The notes: generated from the sequence alone by a model not told the origin. Positions 22,601 through 33,744 are shown, counted from the first letter of the stretch. The stretch: DNA of 64,000 bases from Simmondsia chinensis (GCA_018398585.1 JAGTTD010000001.1:39013938-39077937); one strand, 5' to 3'. Numbers and translations are program-made.

Positions 22601-25600
22601 GAGTTGTTGTAAATATAAAGTTTTCTTTTTTCCAACCCTACTTATTTAGCCGAAAATTATATAAATATGACGCCTATAAGACCTTACGGTTTATTTGCTA
22701 TGAGTAGAAAGAGTAAAGAATGACAAAGAGGGGAAAATTAAGGGATTATCTTATGCTTATTTGAGTAGATGTTCAATAAGGACCTTACGGCTAAGTTTTG
22801 GTATATATTTCTATGTGTTTTAGGACTTAGTACATTAGGAATTTCTACCGGTGCAGCACTTAAGGGTTTTTGGGCTTTCTTGGACTCCACTTTCGTGAGT
22901 GTGTCAGCCTTGTATAGAGAGTTTTCTCTCTATTTATCGAAAAAACCAAAAAATTTGTCAAGCAAGGATAATAAAATCACTTCTCTTTATTCTATTATCC
23001 AATCATCAAGCAGGAAACTAGTTTAGGGAGTTATTATTATCAGGGTAAAAATTATTATTAACAGAGCAATAATGTGACTTACAAATAATAATAAACACAA
23101 AATTATTTTAAAAACCATAATCTTGATCTGTCAATAACAGTTTTAACGGAAATAACTTACCCTAATCTAATGCTACAGTAATAAAACGGATGTGAGTTCG
23201 AGATAAGATGGTGTAGAATGCCAAATTCCCTTTTGCTGAACCCATTTATTCAAGTACGAAAGGCTTGCATTACAGAGGGATTTCAATAGAGGTAAATTTG
23301 TCTGCTATGTTTTAGCAAAGAAAATAAAAAATTAAATTATAATTTAAAAAAAAAAAAAAAGAAAAGAAAAGGAGATTACCTCAAGAGAAGATTGCATGAT
23401 GGTCCCTCCTGAATCCCTTGTCTTTCCATGCAACCATGCTTCCCTGCTACATTAACCAATACAAATTTATGTATAAGTATATAATGTTTTAATATTATTT
23501 TCATATTTAATATGTGTCTTTAAAATTAGTTCATTCACGATATATTAATATTATATAATTTTTTCAATAATTAGAAAGATAAATCTCAGTACAAAACTGG
23601 GGCACTCACCGAAGCAGGACCCGATCAAGCCCACAGTAGCAAGAAAAAGAAAATAACTCAAAAACACCTAGATGCCTGCCTATATGCTTTTGTTTTATTC
23701 GATAATTATCGATAGAACTTGCAATACAAAGTTGGCGTGCCTATAAGGATGAGGTTGGAAAGAGCTTAGCAAAAAGAGAAACAAACAAAATAATAAAACA
23801 AAAAATACGATCGATAAAAAGCAATCGAGGGGCCGAAGCCCAGTAAACCAGTGATCTCAGACCATCCCAACTCCTTGTTTTTGATAAGCAGCGAGAGAAC
23901 TCACAACACAAAAAATTGGCATATCACAACAGGAGACTCGAGAGGTGCACACATAGCGTGAAAAGGGAAAAAATAACATAAAAATACTCTAACAGAACCG
24001 TACAAAAGGCCACCCTTCCAAAAAAAGTCAGAAAGCAAACATGAACACTAGAAGCAGATGCATGTCACGTCCGAACAGAGCTAGGGAATTATTATTATTA
24101 TATTATTATTTATTTATTTTTTGATAATTACCGAAAGAAAACTCATTGTACATCCACTCAACAAGGGATATAGATATGCTCTCTCTTGTATCGTGAGTTT
24201 TTGCTCCTTAATTATTGAAAAAAAGGGGATGTCGTGCGCTTACTGTAAAGTGCACTGCATTTCTTAAAAATCTAGTTGATGGAGTGTTCCCACTAAAGTG
24301 AAATGCAGCATGTATGCGACTTAACTAGGTATCTAATTCGCATATCTAAATTTTTTTTTGATAATTAGCGAGGAAAACTCACGATACAAAAGCTGATATC
24401 TCACAGAGAGACCCAAGAAACACACTATAGTCCGAAGAAAGGGAAACTAACAAAAAATATCTAAACAAATCTAAAGATACCGATTCGAAACACTTAGAGC
24501 CAAAATCAAAGTAATCCACACCAAACACCCTAGACCTCACCATAATTAGAGCTGGCAAACTGTGACCCGACCCGATGACCCCCCACTTGACCCGCTACCC
24601 GACCCGACCCTAACCCGAATAATTAAAAATTTATTTCCACCCGAACCCAAAAATGAACCCGACTTGAATTTGACCCGACCCTTAGTTGACCGACCCAACC
24701 TAACCTGAAACCCGAAATGACCCGACTTGTGATGATCTGAGAAGTAAACCAGACCCGTCCTATATTCTAAAATGACCCAAATAGAAATCTAATTTATCAT
24801 TAAATCAAAATAAAATGCTAATTATAGTCATTGCGTTTTGTAGTTTTAGTATAAATTGTAAGATCGAATAAATATATTATCAAAATAATTTGATTGGTCA
24901 ACCTGAGATCCGACCTGACCCAAGGAAACCCGACCTAAAGTTGAGCCAACCTGAGGTTAACCCGACCTAATGTCGATCTAACATGAGACTGACCCAACGT
25001 GAGGTCGACTCGAACCCGAGGATGACCCAACCCAAGTCTGACCCAACCTGAATTTAAACTGACGTGAGACAAACCTGATGTGGCATTAACCCGACCTGAA
25101 CCCGACCCAATTGTCAGGTCTAACCATAAAACATACCCACAAGTGGTCCATACCTAAGAGGAAAAACACACACCGGAGGCTTAATTATTTTAGTAAACTC
25201 ACAAAAATTAATTATTTTAGTAATATTTTTCATAATCTAACTATATACTGCCATATTATTGTAATAACTATGCAAATTAGATATTCCAATTAGTTACCTA
25301 TAACATTATTCTAATGAAAAAGAGCCCACAAAATCTCAAGGAAAGAGATATCTCCAATATTCTTTCATAAATGGAATATTGTGCCAAAGTTTTTGGGTTT
25401 TTTTATATGCATGTGGAGATTACTCTACTTTTATAACAAAAGAGAGAAATATTAATTATTACTCCAACATTGTTTCTCTTTTTTTTTTTTTTTTTTTTTC
25501 CTTTTGCTTATTTTTTATTTTGGTGAATTTTCTTAGGCTTCGTTTTGTATAGACATTTCGGCTTTTGTATTGCGAGTTCTCTCGTTGATTATGGAAAAAA

Positions 25601-28600
25601 GTTACTCCACCACTGTTGTAGCAGTGCTCACACTTTTTTTTCGAAAAAGACTAAACAAAAGGCTGAAAGTACAAAGCATGACGCACCAATGAAAAGTAGG
25701 GCTCCAGAGGACAAAAATAAACCAAAGAAGGAGCAAGGGCTACACTTGTTGCTCATCTCCAATCAATAAAAATCTATTTAATTTTATATATAATTTTTTT
25801 TAAAAATAAAAAGTAGTTTAGAAATAGATTTTTTATTAATTTAGTGTTTTTTTTTTTTTTTGGTTTTTAATTTTCCTGAGTATGAATTAAAATTAAAAAT
25901 AGAAAAACAACAATGAGAACGAAATATTTTGAAAACCTAATTTTTTACTTTTCAAAATTAAAAAAGCTAATTAAGAAATGGGACCAAATAGAATCCAAGC
26001 AACATTATAATTTAGTCATAAATTGTTATGCATTAACATTCTTTTCTCTCTTTTTGCCTAAAATACGTCATCTTTCTTTCGCTATTACTTTCATCAAGTA
26101 TTAAGTCATTCGTGATTGTTCACCTATTAGCGTTTTCTTCTTTGAATGTTTTGAAAAAGAAGATATCAACATATAAGCCTAGTGAGTACCCCACTTTATG
26201 TCAATTGCTTTTAGAATAGAACTCTACTTGGACTTATATGTGGATCTCATATTTGTCAGCTTTGTTGGTCGAGCCTAAAAGCTTGGCATCAAAATTAATA
26301 TTATTTTAGTATAAGGTCTAAGATAGATACATTCACTATCCATGCTTCAAATCTAATGAGCATTCATAGGAGCGGGATATTAGAGTATAAAATTATTCAT
26401 GACCCTTCGCCAATCTGCTTAAAATTTGAGATAATTGGTACACTTTTTTAAAAAGAAAAACAAGCAAGAAGACTTGGCACCCCGCAAGAGAAGGACTCGA
26501 GAACAACACATCATAGTGTGGAAAAGTTGCAAATGAATATTAATGTCTAGTTTGTTTCAATAATTAATGAGAGAAATCACAATACAACATTAACATGTGT
26601 AAATCATAGATACGAGTTACAGGAAAGAACATTCTCAGAACTTTGGTTTTCTTGTTAGAGTATTTGCTAAGGATTCATGAAAAGAGCTCATTATGGTGAC
26701 AAATTTCCCTCCTCTCCCTCTATATCTAGAAATGATAACTCAATGCATCGGACTGCACTAAATAGAATTCTAAAAAGTCATATACAAACCTAGCCTTGCC
26801 TCTAGTACTATTAAGGAGATATTTTCTTGAACTTGAACTGATGACTATAGGTCTCAATGTAACACCCTTATATTTTACGTCAACTTAAATTCTGAATATC
26901 ACTTTATCGGTTATATGTATGTATGGTAGATGAGCCAACTCCTAAAGTTGGGCATAGTGATAACAACCCTACTTGGAATGGACAAGGATTCGAGCCTTAT
27001 TTTAATATTTTCTCACCATGTATTCCATACTTCTATAAGAAAAAGCATAATGCAAAAGACAAAGTTGAATAAATCAAATAGTTAACCTCGAGGAATTGCT
27101 CCAAAGACCGTGTTGTTGATGATGAGTAGCATCCCTGCCAAGAAGCAAAGAGTTGGGTGATCTCCCTTGGCTATGGACTGAAGTGGGCAGTTGATTATGA
27201 GGATCCGAACTCCTTCTATTTGGAGTGTTTCCAAAAATGTCATCAGATGTATCCCCAGACGATCCATTCTCAAACATATCACATTGTCCTGCTCAACATA
27301 CATCATCACTAAAATTAGTCCACTTGCATTGCATTTGACTTTAAGAGAACTCAATAGTGGGCTAAAATTATAAGGCGTTTTGATTGGGTTTCTTTTGTGG
27401 TGTCAAGATTGGGGATTGAATTATGTCATTCAGTGAAAACATTGTTCGAGTGATCCACTAGTTCTGTAGACTCAAAAATATGGTGCTACATGTATGTGAA
27501 CATATCGACTGGGTGCAATATTAGTGATTGATCAGGTGCACATGAGTTGGTTTCGACACACTGAGAAAACACTCAACTAGGACTAGAGTTGACACTTTTC
27601 AATTGGTAAACTTGGAGTTTGATTCTAGCTATTCGTATAAAGAATGGCTTTAAAGGCACCCATGGTAGATGAACCCTAGCTAACCGTGCTGCACATACAA
27701 AAAGTTCAGACTATGCGTGCAACTGGGCAATTAGTTAGGTGCACGTCATAAGCTAGCCTTGATATTGTGATTAAGAAAAAAAAATTATTGTTTCTTTTTC
27801 TTCTATTGTATTTTTGAAGAATACTTTTGTTTCTTTTGAGGATTATATCCTTATATCTATCGGACCAAAGAGGGCACCAACACGACATCACCGGATCCCA
27901 TTAGAACTCCGAAGTTAAGCGTGCTTGGGCGAGAGCAGTATCAGGATAGGTGACCTCCTGGGAAGTCATCACCCTTAGGTTGGGGGCACTGGGAAACAGC
28001 CTCTCTTCAGGTTAACACCTTAAAGGGGGAAGGCTGCGTGCATCCGCCCCCCCCCCCCCCAAGACCCTGCATAAGCGGGAGCCCTTAAGGCACTAGATGT
28101 GTTCCTTTTATCCTTATATCTAACGGGAAAAAAAAGCTAAGAGTAGACAAGAGAGTTTTGAGATAGACCAGAAGAAGCAGCAGCTCGATCTGTAGTTTTC
28201 ACCGTTCGATACATCTGTAGATAATGAAAATAAATGAAATAATTAAATACACATTGATCTACGAGCACAAGGCAAATACACGTGTATACATAATTGGTTC
28301 ATATACTAATACATATGGGATAAATAGGTCCTAAAATTACATAGTGGTAATTGCCCCGCCTATTTAGCTAGGATTCAAATCTTGTATTCAAATATCGTAT
28401 TTCCGTTTTCCTTCATATCAAACTCAAATTCTTAAAAGGAAATAAAAAAAAATGTACAATGTAACGATCGTCATTACCCAATTTCTATATTTAGTAATGT
28501 CGTAGAAAATTTATAAGTCAAAAAATATAATTTTAAAAGAAACTTATTGAAGCTAAATATTTTTGTTATTATATCTATTGGGTATACAAAATGGGAAAAA

Positions 28601-31019
28601 TTGTCGGGTAATATTTCTATAAAAATAGAGAAACATTAATATATTTATTTATTTATTTTAATAATTCAGGAGCAAAAAAGCTTATAATACAAAAAAGGAC
28701 CGTACCGAGGAACAAGGGCCCCAAGGAGGTCCAACAATATATTTATGTATATACCACATATACATAATAAAAAATTAAATATTTCATAAGAGATAATCAA
28801 TCAGATATTGATGTTTATAAGTAAATTATTTCCGATCTTATTATCGGAGACATAAGGTATATACTTAAATTTAATAAATGTATTTAAAGCATTTTTCAAA
28901 AATAAAATGGGAAAGGGGAGAGAGCGAATTAACCATGGTTAAAAGATGGGTTGGAGAGGAGGGGGGGGGGGGGGAACATATCATTGAGAAATGATGGTGT
29001 TTCCTGTACAATCTACCTATTTTCACAGTCTCTCTCTCTCTAGGTTAACATTTCCCAAGGACATTTCAGAGATGTAAAAACCCCAAAAAAGTAAGAAAAT
29101 GAAAGCAGAAAAACTGATCATTATCGATGACGTCCAAACCCCCTCTCTTCCCACCTTTTATATATATATAAATATAATATTATTGTTTAGTCGACAATTT
29201 TAACATACCAAGACTTCGAAAATCAACGTTATTGTGCTAACGATAATAATGAACAAAAAAATGGAAAATGGGATTATCATTTAGATCTAAATCGGAGACA
29301 AGTACTTAGAATTTGACATGGTGGGTCTGAATCACAAGGAAATAAGGAGAAAAGGGCTCTAAATCAAATTAAATGATCTGTATGAATTGGTATATTGGAA
29401 AAAAATATTCACCCTTTTATCGTTATAACTCTTAATAATCTAAAATAGTTTAAATCAAAATGGCGAATTTCGCTCTCGATCTTGTGTCAGAGATAAGGGT
29501 TACATTTTATCACGGGAAAAGAGCTTAACAGAGTCAAATAGTTATCGTTATGGCAAATCTCGAGAGCAGATCGAAGAAACTACGAAGAAGTGAAAAGAGA
29601 GAGAGAGAGAGAGAGAGAGAAAGAGGAGATGGGGTTGCCAAGAAGGCAAAGGTTTTTCCCATTTTTATGATAAAGAGAGGAAAAGCTTTTGGAAGAGGGT
29701 AACCCAGTTCAGATAACACAATAGAGGAAAAAACCCAAGAAAAATAAAAGGAAAAGAAAATGAATTTCTTGTTCTAATATTGCGGGTTTTCAATTAATAA
29801 AATTAATAAATAAGTAATTACATTTTACCTGTAAATGAGACTTGACATGGGCTAATGTCAGATCCTTCACATCCATTAGCTCCAGTACCGACTTCGGCGT
29901 TGCCCCTATACACACACAATCACCCCCATTTTCATTCAATTTCTCTCTTTTTTTTTTTCCTATTAAAAAAAATTTGAACATGAAAGATCACACTATTAAG
30001 TATAATAGTGCTCTCACTTTGTGCATTAATAGGGAAAAAATAGAACTCATATTAAAATTTTAAAACGCAAGCAAAACCATTTATGCAGAAGTTTCATATA
30101 GGAGTTGTAAGAAATAGAAAAGATTTGGGTTTGTTTTGAAACAAGATCTCAATTAGACTTGTATCTAGATCTTATATGCTAACTGTGGTTTCGTGAAAAT
30201 TCGCATAATAAAGGTAGTGGGTTCGTACTTATAGGCAAAATGAGAGACTAGTCCGGTGACAAAAATACTATTTTTGTTGGTATAATCTTAAGTTCTAATC
30301 AAAACCCCGCTTACTTAAGAGAAAAAGGGGGGCATACTTTCGTGGCCGCCAAGAAGCTCGACAGCATGGACAAAGCGGGCGTGAAGGGTTGAGGTCCATC
30401 GCATACGCGGGGCACGCATGCTCCGCTTGGCTGGAAACCGTGACAAGAACCGTGACCTCATTAGGCCTGCGGTTGTCTGATGATGATTAGAGCTGCCATG
30501 ATTAAACGGACTCATGATACTATGAGCCCCTCCTGGAGTCGAACTACTAGTAGTAGTAATATTATGGGGGTTAATCCCTGCCGTTGATGACGGGGAATCC
30601 AAGGGTTGAGGTGCGAAGGGAAACGATGGAGGGTTTTGGTGGTAGACGGGTATCCCTCTTATGGGCCGGAGAAAGCCCAGTTCCTGGCCTAACCCACCAC
30701 CTGCTCCACCACCGCCTTGATGGTGGTGGAGCAACTGGTGGTAAAATTGGTGATGATGGTGGAGGGATGGGTTAGGGAGCGAGAGGTCAGAAGCAGAAGC
30801 AGACGGGGTGGTGGGCTTGAAGGGGGATGCCACCGCCGCAGCTCCACCTATGCTAGGCGACACAGAATCAGAGGTGGGGCGAGGCCAGAATGACAAATCA
30901 AGGTCGGAGGACGAATCAGGGCGATGCCACGGGCCGGAAGAGGAAGTAGTAGAGGTGGGGTTAGGGTTAGGAGGGCTTATTTGAAGGGATAAATCCGGTT
31001 GTGCTGGGAACAACTCCAT
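19573..31019 (-). CDS. KAN2: KANADI transcription factor, KAN2-like, six exons
   Basis: GARP-family (Myb-like) DNA-binding repressor that sets abaxial fate in leaves and lateral organs, acting in the nucleus; role is from the family. Exons on the minus strand: 31019-30338, 29905-29829, 28214-28169, 27288-27087, 23443-23380, 19695-19573. All introns are GT-AG, phases match, and the total is 1194 nt, 397 aa plus stop, close to Arabidopsis KAN2 (about 390). The N-terminus MELFPAQPDLSLQISPPN is diagnostic and includes LSLQI, an EAR-like repression motif. The GARP domain (about residues 198-262) runs over exons 1-3: KRSMRAPRMRW, FVHAVELLGGHE, TPKSVLELMDVKDLTLAHV, then MYRTVKTTD. Conserved tails are MFENGSSGD and LEFTLGRP. 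Between them lie His-, Gly- and Ser-rich spacers. No break was seen. Introns 4 and 5 are about 3.6 kb each. Symbol assigned by resemblance. Confidence 0.93.
19789..20620. mobile_element. Probable hAT-like MITE with GAGCTCGAA-type interior (upstream of exon 6, in intron 5)
   Basis: Ends look like imperfect terminal inverted repeats: AGAGTGTAAATGAG on the left and the reverse complement of TTATTTACATCTCT on the right. The interior is built of degenerate GGCTC/GAGCT words. No clear 8-bp target duplication. Confidence 0.5.
21058..21190 (-). repeat. Short LINE-tail-like repeat copy
   Basis: One of many copies ending (in sense) TTTTGTAT(T)G.GAGTTTTC..TAATTAT.GA plus A run. A second copy, plus strand, is at about 21440-21506. 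Confidence 0.5.
22127..22201. repeat. 37-bp tandem duplication
   Basis: AATACCCATTGGGCTTGAAG and the next 17 bases occur twice head to tail without visible difference. Confidence 0.9.
22205..22345 (-). repeat. tRNA-like interspersed repeat
   Basis: Contains ATCAAACTTGTAACCTC...AAGACTCTAATACCAT, the complement of a B-box-like and Met-tRNA-3'-end-like arrangement. Related copies occur at 55270-55480 and 55500-55600. Possibly an old tRNA-derived SINE. Confidence 0.4.
22800..22975 (+). repeat. LINE-tail-like repeat copy in intron 5
   Basis: Ends CCTTGTATAGAGAGTTTTCT and TTTATCGAAAAAA. The 85-codon frame over it (22769-23026) is not a gene. Confidence 0.5.
23380..23443 (-). CDS. KAN2: KANADI exon 5
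   Basis: 64 nt encoding REAWLHGKTRDSGGTIMQSS and LE. Acceptor TGTAGCAG, donor GTAATC. Missed by plain ORF finding because of its size. Confidence 0.92.
23690..24235. repeat. Cluster of LINE-tail-like copies in intron 4
   Basis: Minus copies begin at 23697 (TTCGATAATTATCGATAGAA), 23878 (TTTTTGATAAGCAGCGAGAG) and 24117 (TTTTTTGATAATTACCGA); a plus copy ends near 24222 (TTGTATCGTGAGTTTTTGCT then A run). Confidence 0.55.
24351..24538 (-). repeat. LINE-tail-like repeat copy in intron 4
   Basis: Starts TTTTTTTTTGATAATTAGCG, then ACTCACGATACAAAAGCTG. It abuts the hAT-like MITE target site. Confidence 0.5.
24547..25122. mobile_element. hAT-like MITE with CCCGACCC-rich interior, in intron 4
   Basis: Imperfect terminal inverted repeats (left TAGAGCTGGCAA, right end in reverse TAGACCTGACAA). 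Flanked by 8-bp ACCATAAT (24539-24546) and ACCATAAA (25123-25130), seven of eight matching, the size expected for hAT. 576 bp. The interior is a degenerate ladder of CCCGACCC words and has no coding capacity. Confidence 0.8.
25131..27086. other. Rest of KANADI intron 4, no gene
   Basis: AT-rich. Contains LINE-tail-like copies at about 25545-25597 (+) and 26440-26530 (-), and long T runs near 25478 and 25848. Confidence 0.5.
27087..27288 (-). CDS. KAN2: KANADI exon 4
   Basis: 202 nt, entering in phase 1 to give GQCDMFENGSSGDTSDD and ending ...GLWSNSS plus two bases before donor GTTAAC. Confidence 0.92.
27864..28108 (+). mobile_element. 5S-rRNA-derived SINE, copy A (KANADI intron 3)
   Basis: The head is 5S rRNA: CACCGGATCCCATTAGAACT, CCGAAGTTAAGCGTGCTTGG, GGTGACCTCCTGGGAAGT, which keeps both ends of the internal Pol III control region. 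The body is Au-type (GAAACAGCCTCTC, GGCTGCGTGCAT, GACCCTGCATAAGCGGGAGC). It is flanked by an 18-bp target duplication beginning TATCCTTATATCTA with one mismatch (27846-27863 and 28109-28126), proof of retroposition. Opposite in orientation to the host gene. Confidence 0.92.
28169..28214 (-). CDS. KAN2: KANADI exon 3 (microexon)
   Basis: 46 nt encoding MYRTVKTTDRAAASS plus one base. Acceptor TCTACAG, donor GTCTATC. It lies about 43 bp from the target duplication of the intron-3 SINE. Confidence 0.93.
28215..29828. other. KANADI intron 2, no gene
   Basis: AT-rich, with a LINE-tail-like copy (28650-28735, -), a G run near 28959-28973 and a GA microsatellite near 29597-29622. Confidence 0.6.
29829..29905 (-). 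CDS. KAN2: KANADI exon 2 (recognition-helix exon)
   Basis: 77 nt, the size usual for this exon in GARP genes. Acceptor GTGTATAG, donor GTAAAATG. Encodes RATPKSVLELMDVKDLTLAH and the following VKSHLQ. Confidence 0.95.
30338..31019 (-). CDS. KAN2: KANADI exon 1 (N-terminus and first half of GARP domain)
   Basis: 682 nt from ATG 31017-31019; ends ...GGHE plus one base, then donor GTATGC at 30337. Confidence 0.95.
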
Positions 31020-31380
31020 CTCTGCTCTTGTCTGTATCGTTTCAATTGTAGCGTTTCAATTTTATCGGATATGACCTTTTCAACTCCCTTAAAAAGAACT
31101 CTTTCCTTTGGAAGAGCTGGTGGATCTAGCGGTGGCGATGGTAGTCGCAGACGGGTTATTTATTCTAAATTTTGATTTTAATAAGGAGGATATTTGTGAA
31201 GTGAAGAGGGTAGTTGTAGGAGAGATGAGAAATAAGGAGAGAGAAATAATGACAAGGGGGTGTTTCGTTCGGGTGAAGTATAAGGGAGAAAGTGACAGTT
31301 GAGATGAAACAAAGAGAGAGAAAGAGGGCTAATATGAAGAAGAAGAAGAAGAAGAAACAACAGCACAAACATACATACTC

Positions 31381-31413
<33 letters not shown>

Positions 31414-31440
31414 TGTGAGAGAGAGATGGGTTTGCTTTTG
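31020..31440 (-). promoter_or_regulatory. KANADI 5' leader and proximal promoter region
   Basis: Pyrimidine-rich on the gene strand, with TCT repeats (31336-31358) and a CT repeat of about 14 units (31384-31411), typical of plant core promoters and targets of GAGA-binding BPC proteins (inference). Upstream ATGs at 31366-31372 would open short uORFs if transcription starts beyond them. No certain TATA box was assigned. Confidence 0.5.
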
Positions 31441-31577
31441 TGGTCGTGTGGGTTAGGCTGAGAAAAATATTAAAAAAGAAAAAAGAGGTGGTAAAAAAAA
31501 GTAATTATGTTTTTTGACCATTTTTTTCATTCCCCTTTTCTCTAACATTTTGTAGCATCAAAGTTATTGATCACTAG

Positions 31578-32856
31578 AACTGTTAAATTTGTTACTTATT
31601 TATATCTATACTATATATTAATTAGAAAGTTTTTTTTTCCGAAAGTCTTCAATATTTCATTTCTTAAATTTTTAAACTATTACTTTATAGTCCTCTCTTT
31701 TAACTCCGTTCATATCTATATTCATATAGAAGATTTAATTTATTACAAGATTAGCTTTTTTTTTTATCATTTAAATGTACATAAGTCATTAAATGCATGT
31801 TCTAAAAAATCAGATCAACTCTATTTTGTGAATTGCTTATTTAGTATGATTTTTCTAACATGTGCCCAAGAACATTTATTATATTAAATTCAAGTCGGTT
31901 CCGAAAATAATGCTGAAAAATAAAAAAATAAAAAAATAATGCTGAAAAAAAAAATTCCAAATCTACTGTTGAACCGCGTTTATAAAATGCGGCTATACTA
32001 AACTGCGTCAACGTGAGGCGTTTAAAATAACCAAAAATCGCGTTTACAAAACACGGTTTACATTTGAATAAACCGCATTATAAAACGCGGCTCACTATGA
32101 AATGAACCACATTATCAAAACTCTGTTTATATGGATAAACCGTGTTAACAAAACACGGCTTTATAGTGAACCGCGTTAACAAAACGAGGAGAGGGGAACA
32201 CCATGAGGGGAAAGCCCATAAACTGCGTCTCAAGAACACGGTTTATGCTAATATAAAACGCATCATAAAGATGCGGTTTTATTGAGGTATAACCGCGTCT
32301 TTATGATGCGGTTTAGTGAAAAAAGGGCACGCGGTTTTGTTTTAGTTGAAATGCGTTTCTTTGACTTGGTTTAATATAACCGCATTTTATAAACGCGGTT
32401 CAACAGTAGATTTGGAATTTTTTTTTCCAGCATTATTTTTTTTATTTTTTTATTTTTAAGCATTATCTTCGGAACCGACTCATTAAATTCTTGTATTTTA
32501 TTGTAATTAATATTACTTAATTTGTAGGAAGAAATTTATTGAAAACTAGATATGTTAAATTTATTACTTATTTATATATATACTATATATTAATTAGAAA
32601 TTTTTTTTAAAAAGTCTTTAATTCTTTATTTCTTAAATTTTTAGACTATCACTTTATCTCCCCTTCTCTTTTAACTCTATTTATATCTATATTTATATAA
32701 GAGATTTAATTTATGACAAAATTGACTTTTTTTCTCCTCATTTAAATGTACATAAGTCATTAAATACATGTCCTAAAGAATAAGATCAACTCCATTTTTG
32801 TGAATTGCTTAATTAATATTACTTAAATTTGTAGGAAGGAATTTATTGAAAACTAG
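31578..32856. repeat. Tandem duplication bordered by ACTAG, split by a MITE
   Basis: 31582-31840 and 32554-32811 are about 260-bp direct repeats (GTTAAATTT.TTACTTATTTA to TTGTGAATTGCTTA). ACTAG sits at 31573-31577, 32545-32549 and 32852-32856. The MITE at 31892-32481 lies in the first unit. Confidence 0.8.
31892..32481. mobile_element. Mutator-like MITE with long inverted repeats and CCGCG modules
   Basis: Flanked by a perfect 9-bp duplication ATTAAATTC (31883-31891, 32482-32490), the Mutator signature. Terminal inverted repeats of more than 100 bp begin AAGTCGGTTCCGAA and GAGTCGGTTCCGAA and include CCAAATCTACTGTTGAACCG. The interior repeats self-complementary words such as AACCGCGTT.ATAAAACGCGG. 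No coding frame. Confidence 0.9.
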
Positions 32857-33228
32857 TAATGCTTAAAATGCATTACTTAATTTATGTTTCTAATGATGTA
32901 TTAGAAAACTAATAGGTTTTGGAAATAAATAAGGGTTGTTTATGGTATGTACCTAAACTTTGTTCAATGTCTCAGTTAAATTACGTCAATTGAGTCATGG
33001 AGTAAAATTAGTGTTAATTAGGCAATGAAAATTTTAGCAGTCAAGTCATGAATATGTTTATACTGGGTCAATAGGTGAGTTTGTATTGAATTCCTTGTAT
33101 CTAGTATGACCAACTGTAAATTATTAAGTCATTTACTTGGCTTTTATTTTATGATAAGATTAAATTGACATTATTTAAATTGTAAAAAAATTGAATTTAC
33201 CTAAGTAGAGGTACAATGATTAAATTTA

Positions 33229-33643
33229 GGGTTATTAACACCAAAGGTCCCTATACTTTGTCAATTGTATCAATTTAGTCCTTACACTTTTAATTGTATC
33301 AATTTAGTCCTTGCATTTTTAATTGTAACAATTTAGTCCCTTTACAATTCATATTATGTCAATTTGGTCCCTACAGTAACATTTGTGTTAATTTTTTAAT
33401 GAAATTTTGAACGATTCGGCCATGAAATGGGTTAAATTGAGTCGATGAATGGATTTATAGTGAGTTACTTGCATCTAACGTGATTGTCGCGTTAAAATTT
33501 ATGCCAATAATTTAATTTAAAGTTGACCAAAATACTAAATTGATACAATATTAATTGTAGATGGACGAAATTAACACATTAAAAATACATGAACTAAACT
33601 AACACAATGAGAAAAATACATGGACCTTTGGTTTAAATAACCC
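33229..33643. mobile_element. Mutator-like MITE
   Basis: Perfect 9-bp duplication TTAAATTTA (33220-33228, 33644-33652). Inverted ends GGGTTATTAACACCAAAGGT and, from the right, GGGTTATTTAAACCAAAGGT. Interior has repeated CAATTTAGTCC words. 415 bp. Confidence 0.88.
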
Positions 33644-33744
33644 TTAAATTTATATAGTGAACAAAGTACATAGGGTTATTATGTAAAAACACCCAAATAT
33701 AATATTAAATTAGTTACTCTTTTACAAGTTAGTGATTATCCTTT

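Noticed and set aside
22769..23026. 85-codon hydrophobic frame as a membrane protein gene
   Set aside because: It lies across a LINE-tail-like repeat in a KANADI intron, with no start context or relatives.
24547..25122. Telomere-like repeat array
   Set aside because: CCCGACCC words are not the plant telomere unit and lie between MITE ends with an 8-bp duplication.
27873..27975. A functional 5S rRNA gene
   Set aside because: It is incomplete, fused to an Au-type body and flanked by a target duplication, so it is a SINE head.
30584..30775. Plus-strand Gly-rich frame
   Set aside because: Antisense shadow of KANADI exon 1.
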